From: Promethearchaeota archaeon
Lineage (GTDB): Archaea > Asgardarchaeota > Lokiarchaeia > Sigyniarchaeales > SOKP01
Direction of reading: 5' to 3'
Assembly: GCA_019058445.1 (NCBI GenBank)
Contig: JAHPZA010000006.1
Location: 1,068,843 to 1,132,842 of the forward strand
Length of the DNA stretch: 64,000 nt
Each line of letters opens with the position of its first letter. Position 1 is the stretch's first letter. This document shows, piece by piece, positions 25,463-34,696 of the stretch. The position numbers and the translations under genes are program-made. The notes below the pieces were generated by a model, which was not told the DNA's origin, ran no database searches, and worked only from the letters and a program-made list of their open reading frames with translations.

Positions 25463-26707
25463 TTAGTTCACGAATTCCTTTTTTTTAATTTCTAATAAGC
25501 AGTTTTGAAGAGATATTAAATCCATATTTGTTTTTATTGATAAATAATCAAAGTGGGTCCTTGACACTTTATACCCTTTTTTTTTAATAATTTGAATAAT
25601 CTCTTCGATTTTTGGCACATAAGGAAGTTTTAATCTTTGGCAAAGCTTATGGAGATTATAATATGAGATTGGCATATTTATCTCATCAATTACTAAATTC
25701 AAGAGTTTATGGATTCTCCTTCCATTATAATACTTAAGATTGTTATTTAAATCAATTAATTTATTAATAAATTCTTCATGATGCATTTGGCCAATCCATA
25801 ACGGCCCAGCATAGTCTATTTTTTCAATGTTATCACATGACGGGCATTTACGTGGCAATTGCAATGGGTTTCTATTAAAAGCTTTACGGTAATGACATTT
25901 CTTGCAGTGTACAATATATCCATAATTGTTAAAGGAGGTTGAAATCCGATTTTTATTTTTCAGAGTCAAACAGAATATCCTTACAAAGTGGTTTGCATAA
26001 AACGTAAGTAATGGAAAAATTCCCATCCCATTTATGTTTGCCATACGAGAAATAAAATTAAGTAAAATACGAGCGCCGATTTCTTTGCAATATTCAGTAT
26101 GTAGAGGTTTAGACATATATTTTCGAATGCAAGCGTTTGGTCTTATACCAAATAAAACTGCTGTATCCGTAGCAGTTACACATAATAATCCATTTATTCT
26201 CTGAATTGCTTTAAAAGCAGAATCTAAGTAGAGATTTGGAGTCCCGAAGGGATCTATTGAAATGATATTTGGTTTCTTTAATAATACTTCAGATTCAATT
26301 GAAGTTTTTTGAGCAATTTCAGTAAATAAAAAATTTGCATCCTTTCTAGAAATGATAATTTGAATTTGAGAATTATCTAATTCGTTTGCTGAAATGCTTT
26401 TATGAATTAATTCAACCGCTAAAGGATTTACATCATTAATATATATGGTATGAATATTATCACATTCTTTTAACATTCGAATGGAACTAATTCCAGAAGC
26501 AGCCATAGAATCTACAATGATTAACTTGTCTGGATTATATAGTTCATTATATGCCATTACGGCTAGATTTGAGATGTCACGATTTAACTCCATCTTTTTG
26601 TTATAAAAGACATGCATCGATTTTGAGGGAATAGAATCTTTATCAGAACTATGCACATATATTTCTGCTGTGTTTTCTCGAATAAGTATGAGATCTTTTT
26701 TTTCCAT
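25463..26707 (-). CDS. trm1: tRNA (guanine(26)-N(2))-dimethyltransferase Trm1
   Basis: About 414 aa. N-terminal half: a Rossmann methyltransferase with KLIIVDSMAASGISSIRMLK, IYINDVNPLAVELIHKSI and the catalytic ISIDPFGTPNLYLDSAF, then GLLCVTATDTAVLFG. C-terminal half: the Trm1-specific part with the zinc ribbon CKKCHYRKAF...CPSC and GPLWIGQMH. It dimethylates G26 of tRNA. The frame is open from TTG at 26713; the ATG at 26707 is preferred. Forms an operon with rlmE. In this organism the tRNA-Gln in the window has C at position 26 beside an intron, so that tRNA is not a target. Confidence 0.93.
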   Translation of the reverse strand: MEKKDLILIRENTAEIYVHSSDKDSIPSKSMHVFYNKKMELNRDISNLAVMAYNELYNPDKLIIVDSMAASGISSIRMLKECDNIHTIYINDVNPLAVELIHKSISANELDNSQIQIIISRKDANFLFTEIAQKTSIESEVLLKKPNIISIDPFGTPNLYLDSAFKAIQRINGLLCVTATDTAVLFGIRPNACIRKYMSKPLHTEYCKEIGARILLNFISRMANINGMGIFPLLTFYANHFVRIFCLTLKNKNRISTSFNNYGYIVHCKKCHYRKAFNRNPLQLPRKCPSCDNIEKIDYAGPLWIGQMHHEEFINKLIDLNNNLKYYNGRRIHKLLNLVIDEINMPISYYNLHKLCQRLKLPYVPKIEEIIQIIKKKGYKVSRTHFDYLSIKTNMDLISLQNCLLEIKKKEFVN

Positions 26708-26846
26708 TTTCAAATTATGATAAATTTCACTGACTAAAGTAAATATTGTAAATCTAAAAATGATAAAAATTGGACTAACTTTTTATCTTATATAATTCCA
26801 CATTAAATATCTTAAAAAAAAAATATATTATAAAAAGGAAAGTGAT

Positions 26847-27308
26847 ATGATAAAAATTTGGATAATTTATCACACAAAACACGGCAACTGTAAAAGCGCG
26901 TGTGAAAATCTAAAAAGAATTTTATGCGAAAAATTTGATGTGTCCATTGGAGATGTAGCTAATATAAAACCTGAAGTAGTTGCAAAAGATTCACCCCATC
27001 TTTTAATTGTAGGATCTCGAATTATTATAGGCAGCCCAGATAAGAAAGTTAAGAAATTTGTAAATAAACTTGGTTCGAATTTAAAAAATCCAATCTCTAA
27101 AGCAGCTACACTCTATACTCATTCTTTAGAGTGGGATTCAGAATATGCTAAAATGGCAAGAATTTTAGAAGATAATAAGATTGTTAAAGAAGTTTTACCA
27201 GAAATCTTAAATATTAAGATGGTAAAAACAAAAGGACCTGCGGAACCAAATCAGGACAAAAATATTAATGCATTCGCTGAAAAAGTAGCCGAGTATATTA
27301 TAAAATGA
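26847..27308 (+). CDS. Flavodoxin-domain protein
   Basis: 153 aa. The FMN phosphate loop is replaced by YHTKHGNCKSACENLKRIL (residues about 8-26), resembling the T/S-x-T-G-N-T loop of flavodoxins; HLLIVGSRIIIGSPDKKVKK corresponds to the second FMN-contact loop. The domain spans nearly the full length. It could be an electron carrier or a protoporphyrinogen oxidase-type HemG-like flavodoxin; the exact function is unknown. Monocistronic, convergent with the FBPase gene 24 bp away. Confidence 0.7.
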   Translation: MIKIWIIYHTKHGNCKSACENLKRILCEKFDVSIGDVANIKPEVVAKDSPHLLIVGSRIIIGSPDKKVKKFVNKLGSNLKNPISKAATLYTHSLEWDSEYAKMARILEDNKIVKEVLPEILNIKMVKTKGPAEPNQDKNINAFAEKVAEYIIK

Positions 27309-27332
27309 GGTTTTATTAAAAATGATAACTTT

Positions 27333-28322
27333 TTATTTTCCTATTTCTTTAAACCAATTTACAGCAGTATTACTTCCAATTAGTCCACCACAGGTTGTAG
27401 CATGAATTTTAGTGATGTTATCTTTGGTCAGAGGTTCAATATCCTCCATTTTTTTGATCTCATTTTGATTTCCTATAAGTAGAAATTCACCTCCTAACGT
27501 TTTGGCAATGAAAGCTAACGGGAGCCACTCATAAAACAGTCTTAATTTTGGTTTTGGTGAAGGAAAATAAGTATATACTCCACCATATAATAAAATTGCA
27601 TGGAAATCACCTACAAAACTCCCACTATATCTATCTTTAAAATGATTGTTGATAAGTTTTTTTTCAAATTCTTTACATTTCGGAGACCATTGAGTAGAAT
27701 CTCCCCCTAAACATCGTATTCCCCCTTTTTCTGGATTAGGAAGATTTAGTAAATCTCGGAATATATAATGATAAAATGTCATTGAATAGGGAGTTGTGTC
27801 TAAATAAAATTCAGCGACGAGACCATTCACTGCTAAAACTAAATTTGTGAAAATTCCATAAAGTACATAAAATGAGCACACAATTTTCCCTTCACGATTA
27901 TAAATACCAACTATTGTACCCACGGTTCTATTCACCGCAACGTTTGAAGAACCATCAACGGGATCGGTGGTTATTCCAAACGTCCCATTACTCGTGATAG
28001 GTTCAGCTTCTTCAGAGGCGATAAATGCATAGTCAGTATCTCCCTCTTGAATTGCCTTTAATATAATTGAATGGGTAAGTACATCTTCGTGAATTTGCTC
28101 CTCATCATATACATTCTTCGTATCTTCTAATGGCGCTTCAATCGACATCCTGTATTGGATTTCTCGAGAAGTTAGTCCTTTCTCTAATAAACCTCTTATA
28201 GGAATTGTTGCTTCCGCAATAATCTCAATTAAATTAATCAAATCTCCTTTATCAGGGAAATAATGCGGTATATTGGATTCTAACCATTTAGAAAGCTTAA
28301 TTTTTTCTTTTTTATCGCTCAT
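27333..28322 (-). CDS. fbp: Fructose-1,6-bisphosphatase, class I
   Basis: 329 aa, the normal length of class I FBPase. Metal-binding motifs are ASEEAEPI (Glu pair) and TTDPVDGSSNVAVNRTVGTI (D-P-x-D-G-S-S-N), and the substrate/C-terminal segment is KLRLFYEWLPLAFIAKTLGG. It hydrolyses fructose 1,6-bisphosphate in gluconeogenesis. Many archaea instead use the bifunctional FBP aldolase/phosphatase, so a class I enzyme is of bacterial/eukaryotic type here. It stands alone, minus strand. Confidence 0.9.
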   Translation of the reverse strand: MSDKKEKIKLSKWLESNIPHYFPDKGDLINLIEIIAEATIPIRGLLEKGLTSREIQYRMSIEAPLEDTKNVYDEEQIHEDVLTHSIILKAIQEGDTDYAFIASEEAEPITSNGTFGITTDPVDGSSNVAVNRTVGTIVGIYNREGKIVCSFYVLYGIFTNLVLAVNGLVAEFYLDTTPYSMTFYHYIFRDLLNLPNPEKGGIRCLGGDSTQWSPKCKEFEKKLINNHFKDRYSGSFVGDFHAILLYGGVYTYFPSPKPKLRLFYEWLPLAFIAKTLGGEFLLIGNQNEIKKMEDIEPLTKDNITKIHATTCGGLIGSNTAVNWFKEIGK

Positions 28323-28539
28323 TTTAAATGAAAATAATTTTATCTAGCAGTTTAAAATATTGAACTATTTTAGATAACAAATTATATCTTAAAGTTTTTT
28401 TTGAAAATTTTAATTCCAATCGAATAATTAGAAAATAAGTGTTATATAGAATATTTATACTATATATTTCATATATACAAAGATTAAATTAGTTAACCCA
28501 CCATCATATTCTCAGAGAACATCATTGAGGTGAAAACCA

Positions 28540-29655
28540 TTGTTCATGAAGCAACTTATCAAAATTAAGTTATTATTAAAACAAAATTGTGTGGCATTTT
28601 CAATCGTTATCTTCTGGTTTTTTATCAATTTCCTCTATTTTTCTAATGTAACACACAATGTTGCAGAAGGCGCATTAATTGTGTTTTTCTTTATAGAACA
28701 TAGTAGTTTATATGGGACTTTTTATTCTGCATTCACCGAATTCATTATCTTTGGTTTAGTATTTGGATTAATTACAGTAGAATTATTCCGAAAATATAAT
28801 CCATGTATTGCATCGAGAGAAGTGTCAAAAAAATATTCTAATCATGTAGTAATAATTGGATATACTCATATAGGTAAACGGATAGCGGCATATTTAGCAG
28901 ATAAGAGAATTAAATATGTAATTATTGAGGAAAATTATGATTTAGTAGAAGATCTCGTAATAAAAGAAGAAGCTGTGGTAAATGATACTCCCATAAATAT
29001 AGAAGCCTTAAAAGATGCAGGAGTTGAAAAAGCAAAAGCAGTGTTCGTTACTTCGAATGATTTTGAAATTCAATTAGTTGTAAATCATAATGTTAGAAGA
29101 CTTAATCCGTCTTGTAGGTTAATAGCTCGAATATTTGAGGATGATGTAGGAGAATTACTTTCAAAAACATATGGAGCGGAAACTATAAGTACGTCCAAGT
29201 ATGCTGCGGATGTTATTGTGAATAAAATTGGAAGGGCTAATTATAAAAAAGTACTCATAATTGGTTTGAATCATATCTCACTAAGGTTAATTAAAAAATT
29301 AAAGCCAAAAAATTATGTAAAGTTTCAACTAATTGAAGAAAATGAGGATTTAATAAGCGACTTTATTGATGATATGAATTATATTGTTGCAGGAGATCCA
29401 AAGGATTTAGTAACATTACAAAAAGTAAATATTGAACAAGTTGATTGCATAGTAAATACGATTCCTGATGTAAAAGATTCATTTTTAATCACAAAGCGAA
29501 TAAGAGATTTGAACAGTAGTTGTAAAATTATATCCAGATTTTTTTTGGATAGCGTTGCTGAAATCTTAGAAAAACCACCCTTTAGATCTGAAGTGATTAG
29601 TTCTTCAAAGCATACCTTAGAAATAATGATTCAAAAAGGGATGTTTGATTTCTAA
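28540..29655 (+). CDS. TrkA-N/RCK-type protein with two membrane segments
   Basis: 371 aa. Two hydrophobic segments at about 18-35 and 60-82 are followed by two Rossmann RCK (TrkA-N) domains: HVVIIGYTHIGKRIAAYLAD with the G-x-x-x-x-G nucleotide loop (about 104-123), and a second starting KVLIIGLNHISLRLIKKLK. This is the layout of MthK/Kch-like potassium channels, but the loop between the membrane segments (IEHSSLYGTFYSAFTEF) has no TVGYG-like selectivity filter, so channel function is doubtful. TTG at 28540 has an AGGTGA site 6 nt upstream; the ATG at 28546 is an alternative. Confidence 0.7.
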   Translation: MFMKQLIKIKLLLKQNCVAFSIVIFWFFINFLYFSNVTHNVAEGALIVFFFIEHSSLYGTFYSAFTEFIIFGLVFGLITVELFRKYNPCIASREVSKKYSNHVVIIGYTHIGKRIAAYLADKRIKYVIIEENYDLVEDLVIKEEAVVNDTPINIEALKDAGVEKAKAVFVTSNDFEIQLVVNHNVRRLNPSCRLIARIFEDDVGELLSKTYGAETISTSKYAADVIVNKIGRANYKKVLIIGLNHISLRLIKKLKPKNYVKFQLIEENEDLISDFIDDMNYIVAGDPKDLVTLQKVNIEQVDCIVNTIPDVKDSFLITKRIRDLNSSCKIISRFFLDSVAEILEKPPFRSEVISSSKHTLEIMIQKGMFDF

Positions 29656-29687
29656 CTAAATCATCATTTTTTCATTTTAAAACAATT

Positions 29688-30377
29688 TTATCCAAACCCA
29701 TGTTCTGATAAATCGGATAAAAATTTTATCGATAATATTTCAGGTTCTCTTTTAGTTTTAAACTTTCTCATATTTAATTTCTTGGTTCTGCTAATTTTCA
29801 CAGAATTTTTGACCCAATAATCCATAACTTTCCCTCCACTTTGTACTTCTTTAGTAGAATTTTCATAACTTTTCCGGCTTAGCTCATTGACAACTAAAAT
29901 CTCAGTCCCATATACCTTATTTATGTAGCACAAATTTGCCAGTATTTGATTTAACTGATAATTAAGGTGGACATTTTTTTCTTTTTTGTCTTTGTTTAAT
30001 TCTAATCGATATAAATCAGTAATAGAATCTATCACAATTAAGTTTATTAAAGAATTATTTTCTTTTAAAGAAGAAAGGATTAAAAACTCAATATTTTGTA
30101 CAATCGGAATTAAATCTGCAAAAGTTAATGCTGATATGAAGATGATATTGTCTAAAATCTGTGAGGAATAATCATTAAGGAGTTTTCCAACCTTCTCATA
30201 GGGAAAGTTAGGTTTACTATAAATAAATACCACATTTCCTTTTTTAGCAGCTTTCATCGCTACTTGAAGAGCTAACGTGGTTTTACCAACTCCAAAATCT
30301 CCAAAAATAGATAAAATACCCGTAATTGGGTTAGAAGTATCAAAAAATTCATTTAATTTCGCAGTTGGAAAATTCAT
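29688..30377 (-). CDS. radB: RadB-like DNA repair ATPase
   Basis: 229 aa, RadB size. Walker A is FGDFGVGKTTLALQVA (residues about 25-40), Walker B LINLIVIDSITDLYRLEL; LVVNELSRKS and QSGGKVMDYWVKNSVKISR follow the RecA-fold order. No N-terminal DNA-binding domain is present, as in RadB. RadB assists archaeal RadA in homologous recombination (family knowledge). It is divergent from the RNase H-fold gene, with 71 bp between. Confidence 0.8.
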   Translation of the reverse strand: MNFPTAKLNEFFDTSNPITGILSIFGDFGVGKTTLALQVAMKAAKKGNVVFIYSKPNFPYEKVGKLLNDYSSQILDNIIFISALTFADLIPIVQNIEFLILSSLKENNSLINLIVIDSITDLYRLELNKDKKEKNVHLNYQLNQILANLCYINKVYGTEILVVNELSRKSYENSTKEVQSGGKVMDYWVKNSVKISRTKKLNMRKFKTKREPEILSIKFLSDLSEHGFG

Positions 30378-30448
30378 GATTAAAACTTTTTAATTTTATC
30401 GTTAATTAATATTAATAAGCTGGAAATTAAAAGATTAATATTTTTAAT

Positions 30449-31330
30449 TTGAGAGACATCAGGAATAAAATATATGTATTAACTGAAAATTTAAGCTTTT
30501 TTTATAGGCTTAATAAGGAATTGAATCGGTTTAACATACCCTTTAAAATAATTAGTGTAAGCAAAAAAATTCCTTCAATTTCTTCATTAATTTTAACTAC
30601 ACTAGAAGAATTTAATAATCGGGAATATTTTCAACAAAATGGCAACTTTATTACATATTCAGGTGAAGAGTCTTTTGAGGAGTATATTTTAAAAGTTATT
30701 GCTGCTTATCGAATAGGGTATAAAGACCATTATTCAGAACTTACGTTTTCTATTGACCCGGGTAATCGATCTGGGTTAGTTGTTTTTTTGGATGATTACT
30801 ATTTAATGTCCCATTGTTGCTTTGAAACACGTGATTTAATTAAGAAAATCAAGAATTACACTCAATATTTTAAAAGGACAAATCCAGAACCAATGAAGTT
30901 GACTTTAAAATTTGGAAGAGGCGTTCTTTCGCTCACTCGAGATTTAGTTGATATCATATCTACCATATTTCGTGACGAAAAAGATATAAGTATTTTATTG
31001 ATTGATGAGTTCAAATCATCAAAAATTAAAATTAATAATAAGAAGAAGGGACGCAAAATCTCTAAAGATGAGGTTTCTGCGTTAGTATTGGCTTTAAGAG
31101 ATGGTATTGAGGTTACTCAGAGCAATTATCACTTAATATTTAACCAAATTAAATCAAGAACTTTAATAAAGGAAGATTTCAAAAAAGAAAAATTGGATGA
31201 AAAGGTAATATCATTAGAAGAAATCGCAGATATTATAGTAAAAGTTTTAAATGGAGAGCTCTCTCTTAAAGAATCATCTTCCATGATAAAGGAGATACAA
31301 ATGAATAAAAATAATATAGTTAAAGGGTAA
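30449..31330 (+). CDS. RNase H-fold (RuvC-like) protein of unknown function
   Basis: 293 aa. Residues about 96-115 read LTFSIDPGNRSGLVVFLDDY, the SIDPG-x-x-x-G pattern of the RuvC/RNase H-fold first strand with an Asp. A second acidic strand ISILLIDEFKSSK and a third motif ISKDEVSALVLALRDG (about 203-218, E/D followed by a helix) fit the active-site order of RuvC-like nucleases. The first 90 residues and the helical C-terminus are not recognised. The TTG start is not well supported. Its location head-to-head with RadB suggests a DNA repair or resolvase role, which is inference. Confidence 0.5.
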   Translation: MRDIRNKIYVLTENLSFFYRLNKELNRFNIPFKIISVSKKIPSISSLILTTLEEFNNREYFQQNGNFITYSGEESFEEYILKVIAAYRIGYKDHYSELTFSIDPGNRSGLVVFLDDYYLMSHCCFETRDLIKKIKNYTQYFKRTNPEPMKLTLKFGRGVLSLTRDLVDIISTIFRDEKDISILLIDEFKSSKIKINNKKKGRKISKDEVSALVLALRDGIEVTQSNYHLIFNQIKSRTLIKEDFKKEKLDEKVISLEEIADIIVKVLNGELSLKESSSMIKEIQMNKNNIVKG

Positions 31331-31387
31331 AAATTGAACCATTTGATGGTAAGCTCTTCATATCTAAATGGGCAGAAAGAATAGAGA

Positions 31388-31882
31388 TTAATTTATCGCC
31401 TGACATTTTATTTCTATTGGAGTAGAATTTGTTTCTAAATAAATACACTCATCAAAAATGCGATTTATAGCTTTGATGTAAGTTCCTTTTCTGCCAATAG
31501 CAATCCCTCTGTCCTCATAAAAATAAAATAAAATTGTAATTAGTCTTGTACCATCCTCTTTAATATCCACTATTACATCATGAATGTATGTATCCGGAAA
31601 AAGACTAAAGAGCAATCGAATAAGCGTAGCTTCGGTCTTTACTATCATTACTTTCTTATTTACCAATTGCTTTCTAATTGTATGTAGCTTTCTTTTGCCT
31701 TTATAATAATTCTCATTTTTAGCGAAGAAAAAGACGTAGGGAGGCATTAAAATTACTTTATCCGGATACACATGGGTAATTTTATTAAAAAAAAGATATA
31801 AGTCACGCTCATCCTTAGAATATTTTGTTTTAATATTCACCTTCTGAGTTAAAAACGACTTCACTTTATACGTATTTAGCAT
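31388..31882 (-). CDS. KH-domain protein, NusA-like
   Basis: 164 aa. A KH motif is seen at the C-terminal side: FYEDRGIAIGRKGTYIKAIN (residues about 122-141, with the G-x-x-I-G-R-K-G-x-x-I of type II KH/NusA). The N-terminal 80 residues are beta-rich and basic without a known motif. Archaeal NusA-like proteins are of this size, but the usual location beside rpoA is not seen here. RNA binding is likely; a transcription-elongation role is inference. Minus strand, convergent with the RNase H-fold gene. Confidence 0.5.
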   Translation of the reverse strand: MLNTYKVKSFLTQKVNIKTKYSKDERDLYLFFNKITHVYPDKVILMPPYVFFFAKNENYYKGKRKLHTIRKQLVNKKVMIVKTEATLIRLLFSLFPDTYIHDVIVDIKEDGTRLITILFYFYEDRGIAIGRKGTYIKAINRIFDECIYLETNSTPIEIKCQAIN

Positions 31883-31992
31883 GCATTAATTATTTTTTAA
31901 GAAAAGATATAAACCCCTATAACTTATGAAATTATTAATTAAAATTAGTTCTTATGTTCTAAAAGAGCAAAAATATTTGATAAACGAAAAGT

Positions 31993-32025
31993 ATTAAATA
32001 AAAAAAATGAGATGTAATATAAAAG
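31993..32025 (+). promoter_or_regulatory. Candidate promoter, shared element copy 1
   Basis: A 33-bp sequence with ATGAGATGTAATATAAAAG lies 41 bp upstream of the acyltransferase-like gene. A near-copy (about 28 of 33 bases) lies at 33316-33348 upstream of tlyA. AATATAAAA looks like an archaeal TATA box with a preceding BRE-like region. Two genes with the same extended element suggest shared control, though this is only inference. Confidence 0.4.
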
Positions 32026-32065
32026 AAGAGTATTTAACTAGCATTAATCATTTACAAGAATTAAC

Positions 32066-33229
32066 ATGAAGCGCTACAAATCTATAGATATTGTCCGGGG
32101 TATTGCAGTTTTTGGTATGGTTTTTGGGCACATTCTAAATTGGTGGTTAGTCCCCGAAGATTATTGGTTATATTTGTTTGTTTATTACCTTCTTGGACCG
32201 TTGGCAGCGGGGGGATTTCTTTTCCTTTCCGGGTTAAGCGGAGTATTTGCATATAAGAAAGCCTTAATAATGGTTGATAAATCAGAAGATTTTAGTATGA
32301 ATATGGTAAGAAATGGATACCTACTAAGAGGTCTATTGTTATTAATAATATCATTTATCTATAATACTCTAATCGCCATTGCAATAAATGATCTTACTTG
32401 GATTTGGGCGTGGTTCGTTTTGCAAACTATCGGTTTCTCACTTTTAATGTCGTGGCCTTTTTTGAATACATCAAAAAAGTTTAGGATAATTTTTGGTAGT
32501 ATAATCCTTATAGTTAATTTTTATTTATTAGAGCTCCTCACGCCATATCAAGGGCAAGCTAATTTTGCTGGAGTATTATATCACGTGCTTTTTAATCCTT
32601 TAGATTTATATCCGATCATCCCGTTTTTTGTAATATTTCTTTTGGGCACCGTTGCAGGAGAGCTTCTCTATGAAATTAATTCAATTAAAAATCAAGAAGA
32701 AAGAGAGCATGCGTTAAAACATAAGTTTATTTTTCCGATTTTTTTATTAGGGATCGTTCTCACTATTTTTGCAATCATATACCAATATCCAAGTTTTTTC
32801 TCTTATTATAAATTCTCTGCCATTGTGTTTGGGATAGGGCTTATTTGCTTACTAGTTTCGACAGTTATCTGGTTCGAAGAATTTGAGAAAATTACTACGA
32901 AAAAGAATTATAATTTTTTTTATTACTATTCGTATTATTCGTTTACGATCTTTTTAGGGCATAATGTTCTTTATTTTCTTTTTTACCAACAGTTAAATGC
33001 GGTTACCATCTGGATTCCTATTATAATTACCTTGTTTTTATTTACTTTACTTCTGAAGTTCATGTATGAAAAATTGGGGCCTAAAGCCTCTCTAAAGGCT
33101 GGAATTGGGGTATTAAGCCTCGTAATAGCAATCAAAATAGAGCAAAGAAAGTATATAAAACATGGCAAGGTAGAGTCTGCTCTCCATTTAGGAAGGTTAT
33201 TGAAATTCGGAGGAAAGAGTAGAAGTTAA
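32066..33229 (+). CDS. Multi-pass membrane acyltransferase-like protein (DUF1624/HGSNAT type)
   Basis: 387 aa with about ten hydrophobic segments. The N-terminus KRYKSIDIVRGIAVFGMVFG (with the R-G-I-A-V-F and following G-H) and the LSGLSGVFAYKKAL loop match the heparan-alpha-glucosaminide N-acetyltransferase-like/DUF1624 and YeiB families, which move acyl groups across membranes. The end is basic and cytoplasmic. The substrate is unknown. Preceded by a promoter-like element shared with tlyA. Confidence 0.65.
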   Translation: MKRYKSIDIVRGIAVFGMVFGHILNWWLVPEDYWLYLFVYYLLGPLAAGGFLFLSGLSGVFAYKKALIMVDKSEDFSMNMVRNGYLLRGLLLLIISFIYNTLIAIAINDLTWIWAWFVLQTIGFSLLMSWPFLNTSKKFRIIFGSIILIVNFYLLELLTPYQGQANFAGVLYHVLFNPLDLYPIIPFFVIFLLGTVAGELLYEINSIKNQEEREHALKHKFIFPIFLLGIVLTIFAIIYQYPSFFSYYKFSAIVFGIGLICLLVSTVIWFEEFEKITTKKNYNFFYYYSYYSFTIFLGHNVLYFLFYQQLNAVTIWIPIIITLFLFTLLLKFMYEKLGPKASLKAGIGVLSLVIAIKIEQRKYIKHGKVESALHLGRLLKFGGKSRS

Positions 33230-33315
33230 TAATTATATTTAAGCAGATCTTTATAGGATTTTTTATTTTTGGTCCCTAACTTTGATAAGCCTGATATTTT
33301 TTATGGAACAAAAAT

Positions 33316-33348
33316 AATAAATAAAAAGAATGAGATGCAATATAAATG
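33316..33348 (+). promoter_or_regulatory. Candidate promoter, shared element copy 2
   Basis: Near-copy of the element at 31993-32025, here ATGAGATGCAATATAAATG, 60 bp upstream of the tlyA ATG. The TATA-like AATATAAA is at a suitable distance for a start about 25-30 bp downstream. Support is sequence similarity only. Confidence 0.4.
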
Positions 33349-33408
33349 TACCTCTCTGCTAAAAAACCGTTATAATTTTAAATCAATAATTTCTTAAAAA
33401 AGCAGGAC

Positions 33409-34188
33409 ATGAAGGAAAGGATTGATATCCTACTCGTCGAAAGACGCCTTGTAGAAAGTAGAACAAAAGCACAGTGGCTAATCCGAAATGGTTATGCGCT
33501 TGTCGATGGCATCGAAGTAAGAAAACCCGGAAAAAGAGTTGATAATACATGCCAGATTCAGTTAAAAGCTGAATTTCCGTATGTTGGTAAAGGAGGTATT
33601 AAATTAGAAGCAGCTTTACAAGAATTTTCGATTTCAGTGAAGGATAAAGTGTGTGCCGATATTGGGAGTTCAGTTGGAGGTTTTGTTGATTGTCTTTTAA
33701 AGCATGGTGCTTTAAGGGTATACGCAATTGATACAGCAACAGAGCTTTTACATCCATCTTTAAGATGTGAAAAAATGAAAAATCAAGTGATTCCTATGTT
33801 AGGGGTGGATGCCCGGTTTTTAAAAAATTTAGATGAATTGGTTGATGTGTGTACTGTGGATATCACATTTACTTCACTAAAAGACATTATTCCTAACATT
33901 GAGAAATATCTTAAACCAAATGGTGATATAATTACACTAATAAAACCTCTTTTTGAAACCAAATTTAGGGAGGAGAAAAAATTTCAAATCATTCAAGATC
34001 CTCAACAGCTCCAAAATGTTTTATTAGATTTAATAGAATGGAGTATAATTAATGAAATTTTTCCATATGGACTAATTAAATCGCCAATATTAGGAAAGGG
34101 AGGTTCGATCGAATTTTTAGTATATTTTAAAATTGATAAAATCAATCATGACTTCGATTACAGGAAAGTGATTGAAAGCATTATCTAA
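33409..34188 (+). CDS. tlyA: TlyA-family rRNA 2'-O-methyltransferase
   Basis: 259 aa. An N-terminal S4 RNA-binding domain (IDILLVERRLVESRTKAQWL, residues about 4-23, then LVDGIEVRKPGKRVD) is followed by FPYVGKGGIKLEAAL and the FtsJ-type methyltransferase with VCADIGSSVGGFVDCLLKHG (about 84-103) and a catalytic-type VDVCTVDITFTSLKDI. Bacterial TlyA methylates rRNA cytidines and is sometimes called hemolysin; in archaea it is rarer, so transfer from bacteria is possible. Own promoter-like element upstream. Confidence 0.88.
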   Translation: MKERIDILLVERRLVESRTKAQWLIRNGYALVDGIEVRKPGKRVDNTCQIQLKAEFPYVGKGGIKLEAALQEFSISVKDKVCADIGSSVGGFVDCLLKHGALRVYAIDTATELLHPSLRCEKMKNQVIPMLGVDARFLKNLDELVDVCTVDITFTSLKDIIPNIEKYLKPNGDIITLIKPLFETKFREEKKFQIIQDPQQLQNVLLDLIEWSIINEIFPYGLIKSPILGKGGSIEFLVYFKIDKINHDFDYRKVIESII

Positions 34189-34238
34189 TCTGTAGTAAAA
34201 TGAAATTTTTAAAAAGAGGCAGTGATAAATTTTACTTT

Positions 34239-34610
34239 TTAATAAGAATACTTAAAAAAATCTCTCATTTTTAAGTTATGGACGAATTTTTTAAACCGAG
34301 TTTCTATATTGGAATCATCTAATCCCCATGGCAAATAGCCGATGATATACCGGGGGAAATATTCCACAAACCAATTAGAATTATAAAAACAATCGCCAAT
34401 AAATTGCATATATCTGATTAACTCTTCATCTGATAAATTCGGTCTTTCAAAACATATATAGGGACATTTTTCTTTTTCATAGTGATCTTGTTCCATTCCG
34501 GAACACGACATGATGGTCGGATATCCGAGGCTATTGATTTCTTGAATGTAATGGGATATTCCATTGTCAATACCATGTATTTCACTACTATTCCGAAATT
34601 CTTTAATCAT
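34239..34610 (-). CDS. Conserved small protein, unknown function
   Basis: 123 aa soluble protein. A motif near the N-terminus, ISHYIQEINSLGYPTIMSCS (residues about 18-37) followed by GMEQDH and CPYICFERPNLSDEELIRYM, looks like a conserved active-site region with Cys, His and Asp. I have seen similar sequences in uncharacterised proteins but can assign no function. The end is aromatic and basic. Minus strand, convergent with tlyA. Confidence 0.5.
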   Translation of the reverse strand: MIKEFRNSSEIHGIDNGISHYIQEINSLGYPTIMSCSGMEQDHYEKEKCPYICFERPNLSDEELIRYMQFIGDCFYNSNWFVEYFPRYIIGYLPWGLDDSNIETRFKKFVHNLKMRDFFKYSY

Positions 34611-34696
34611 ACTTTTCCTTACTGTGTGGTTTTTGTAATTATATCCCTAATAAATAATAATAATTTCTCCTAAAAAAAGTATGTTTTTATGTAATA

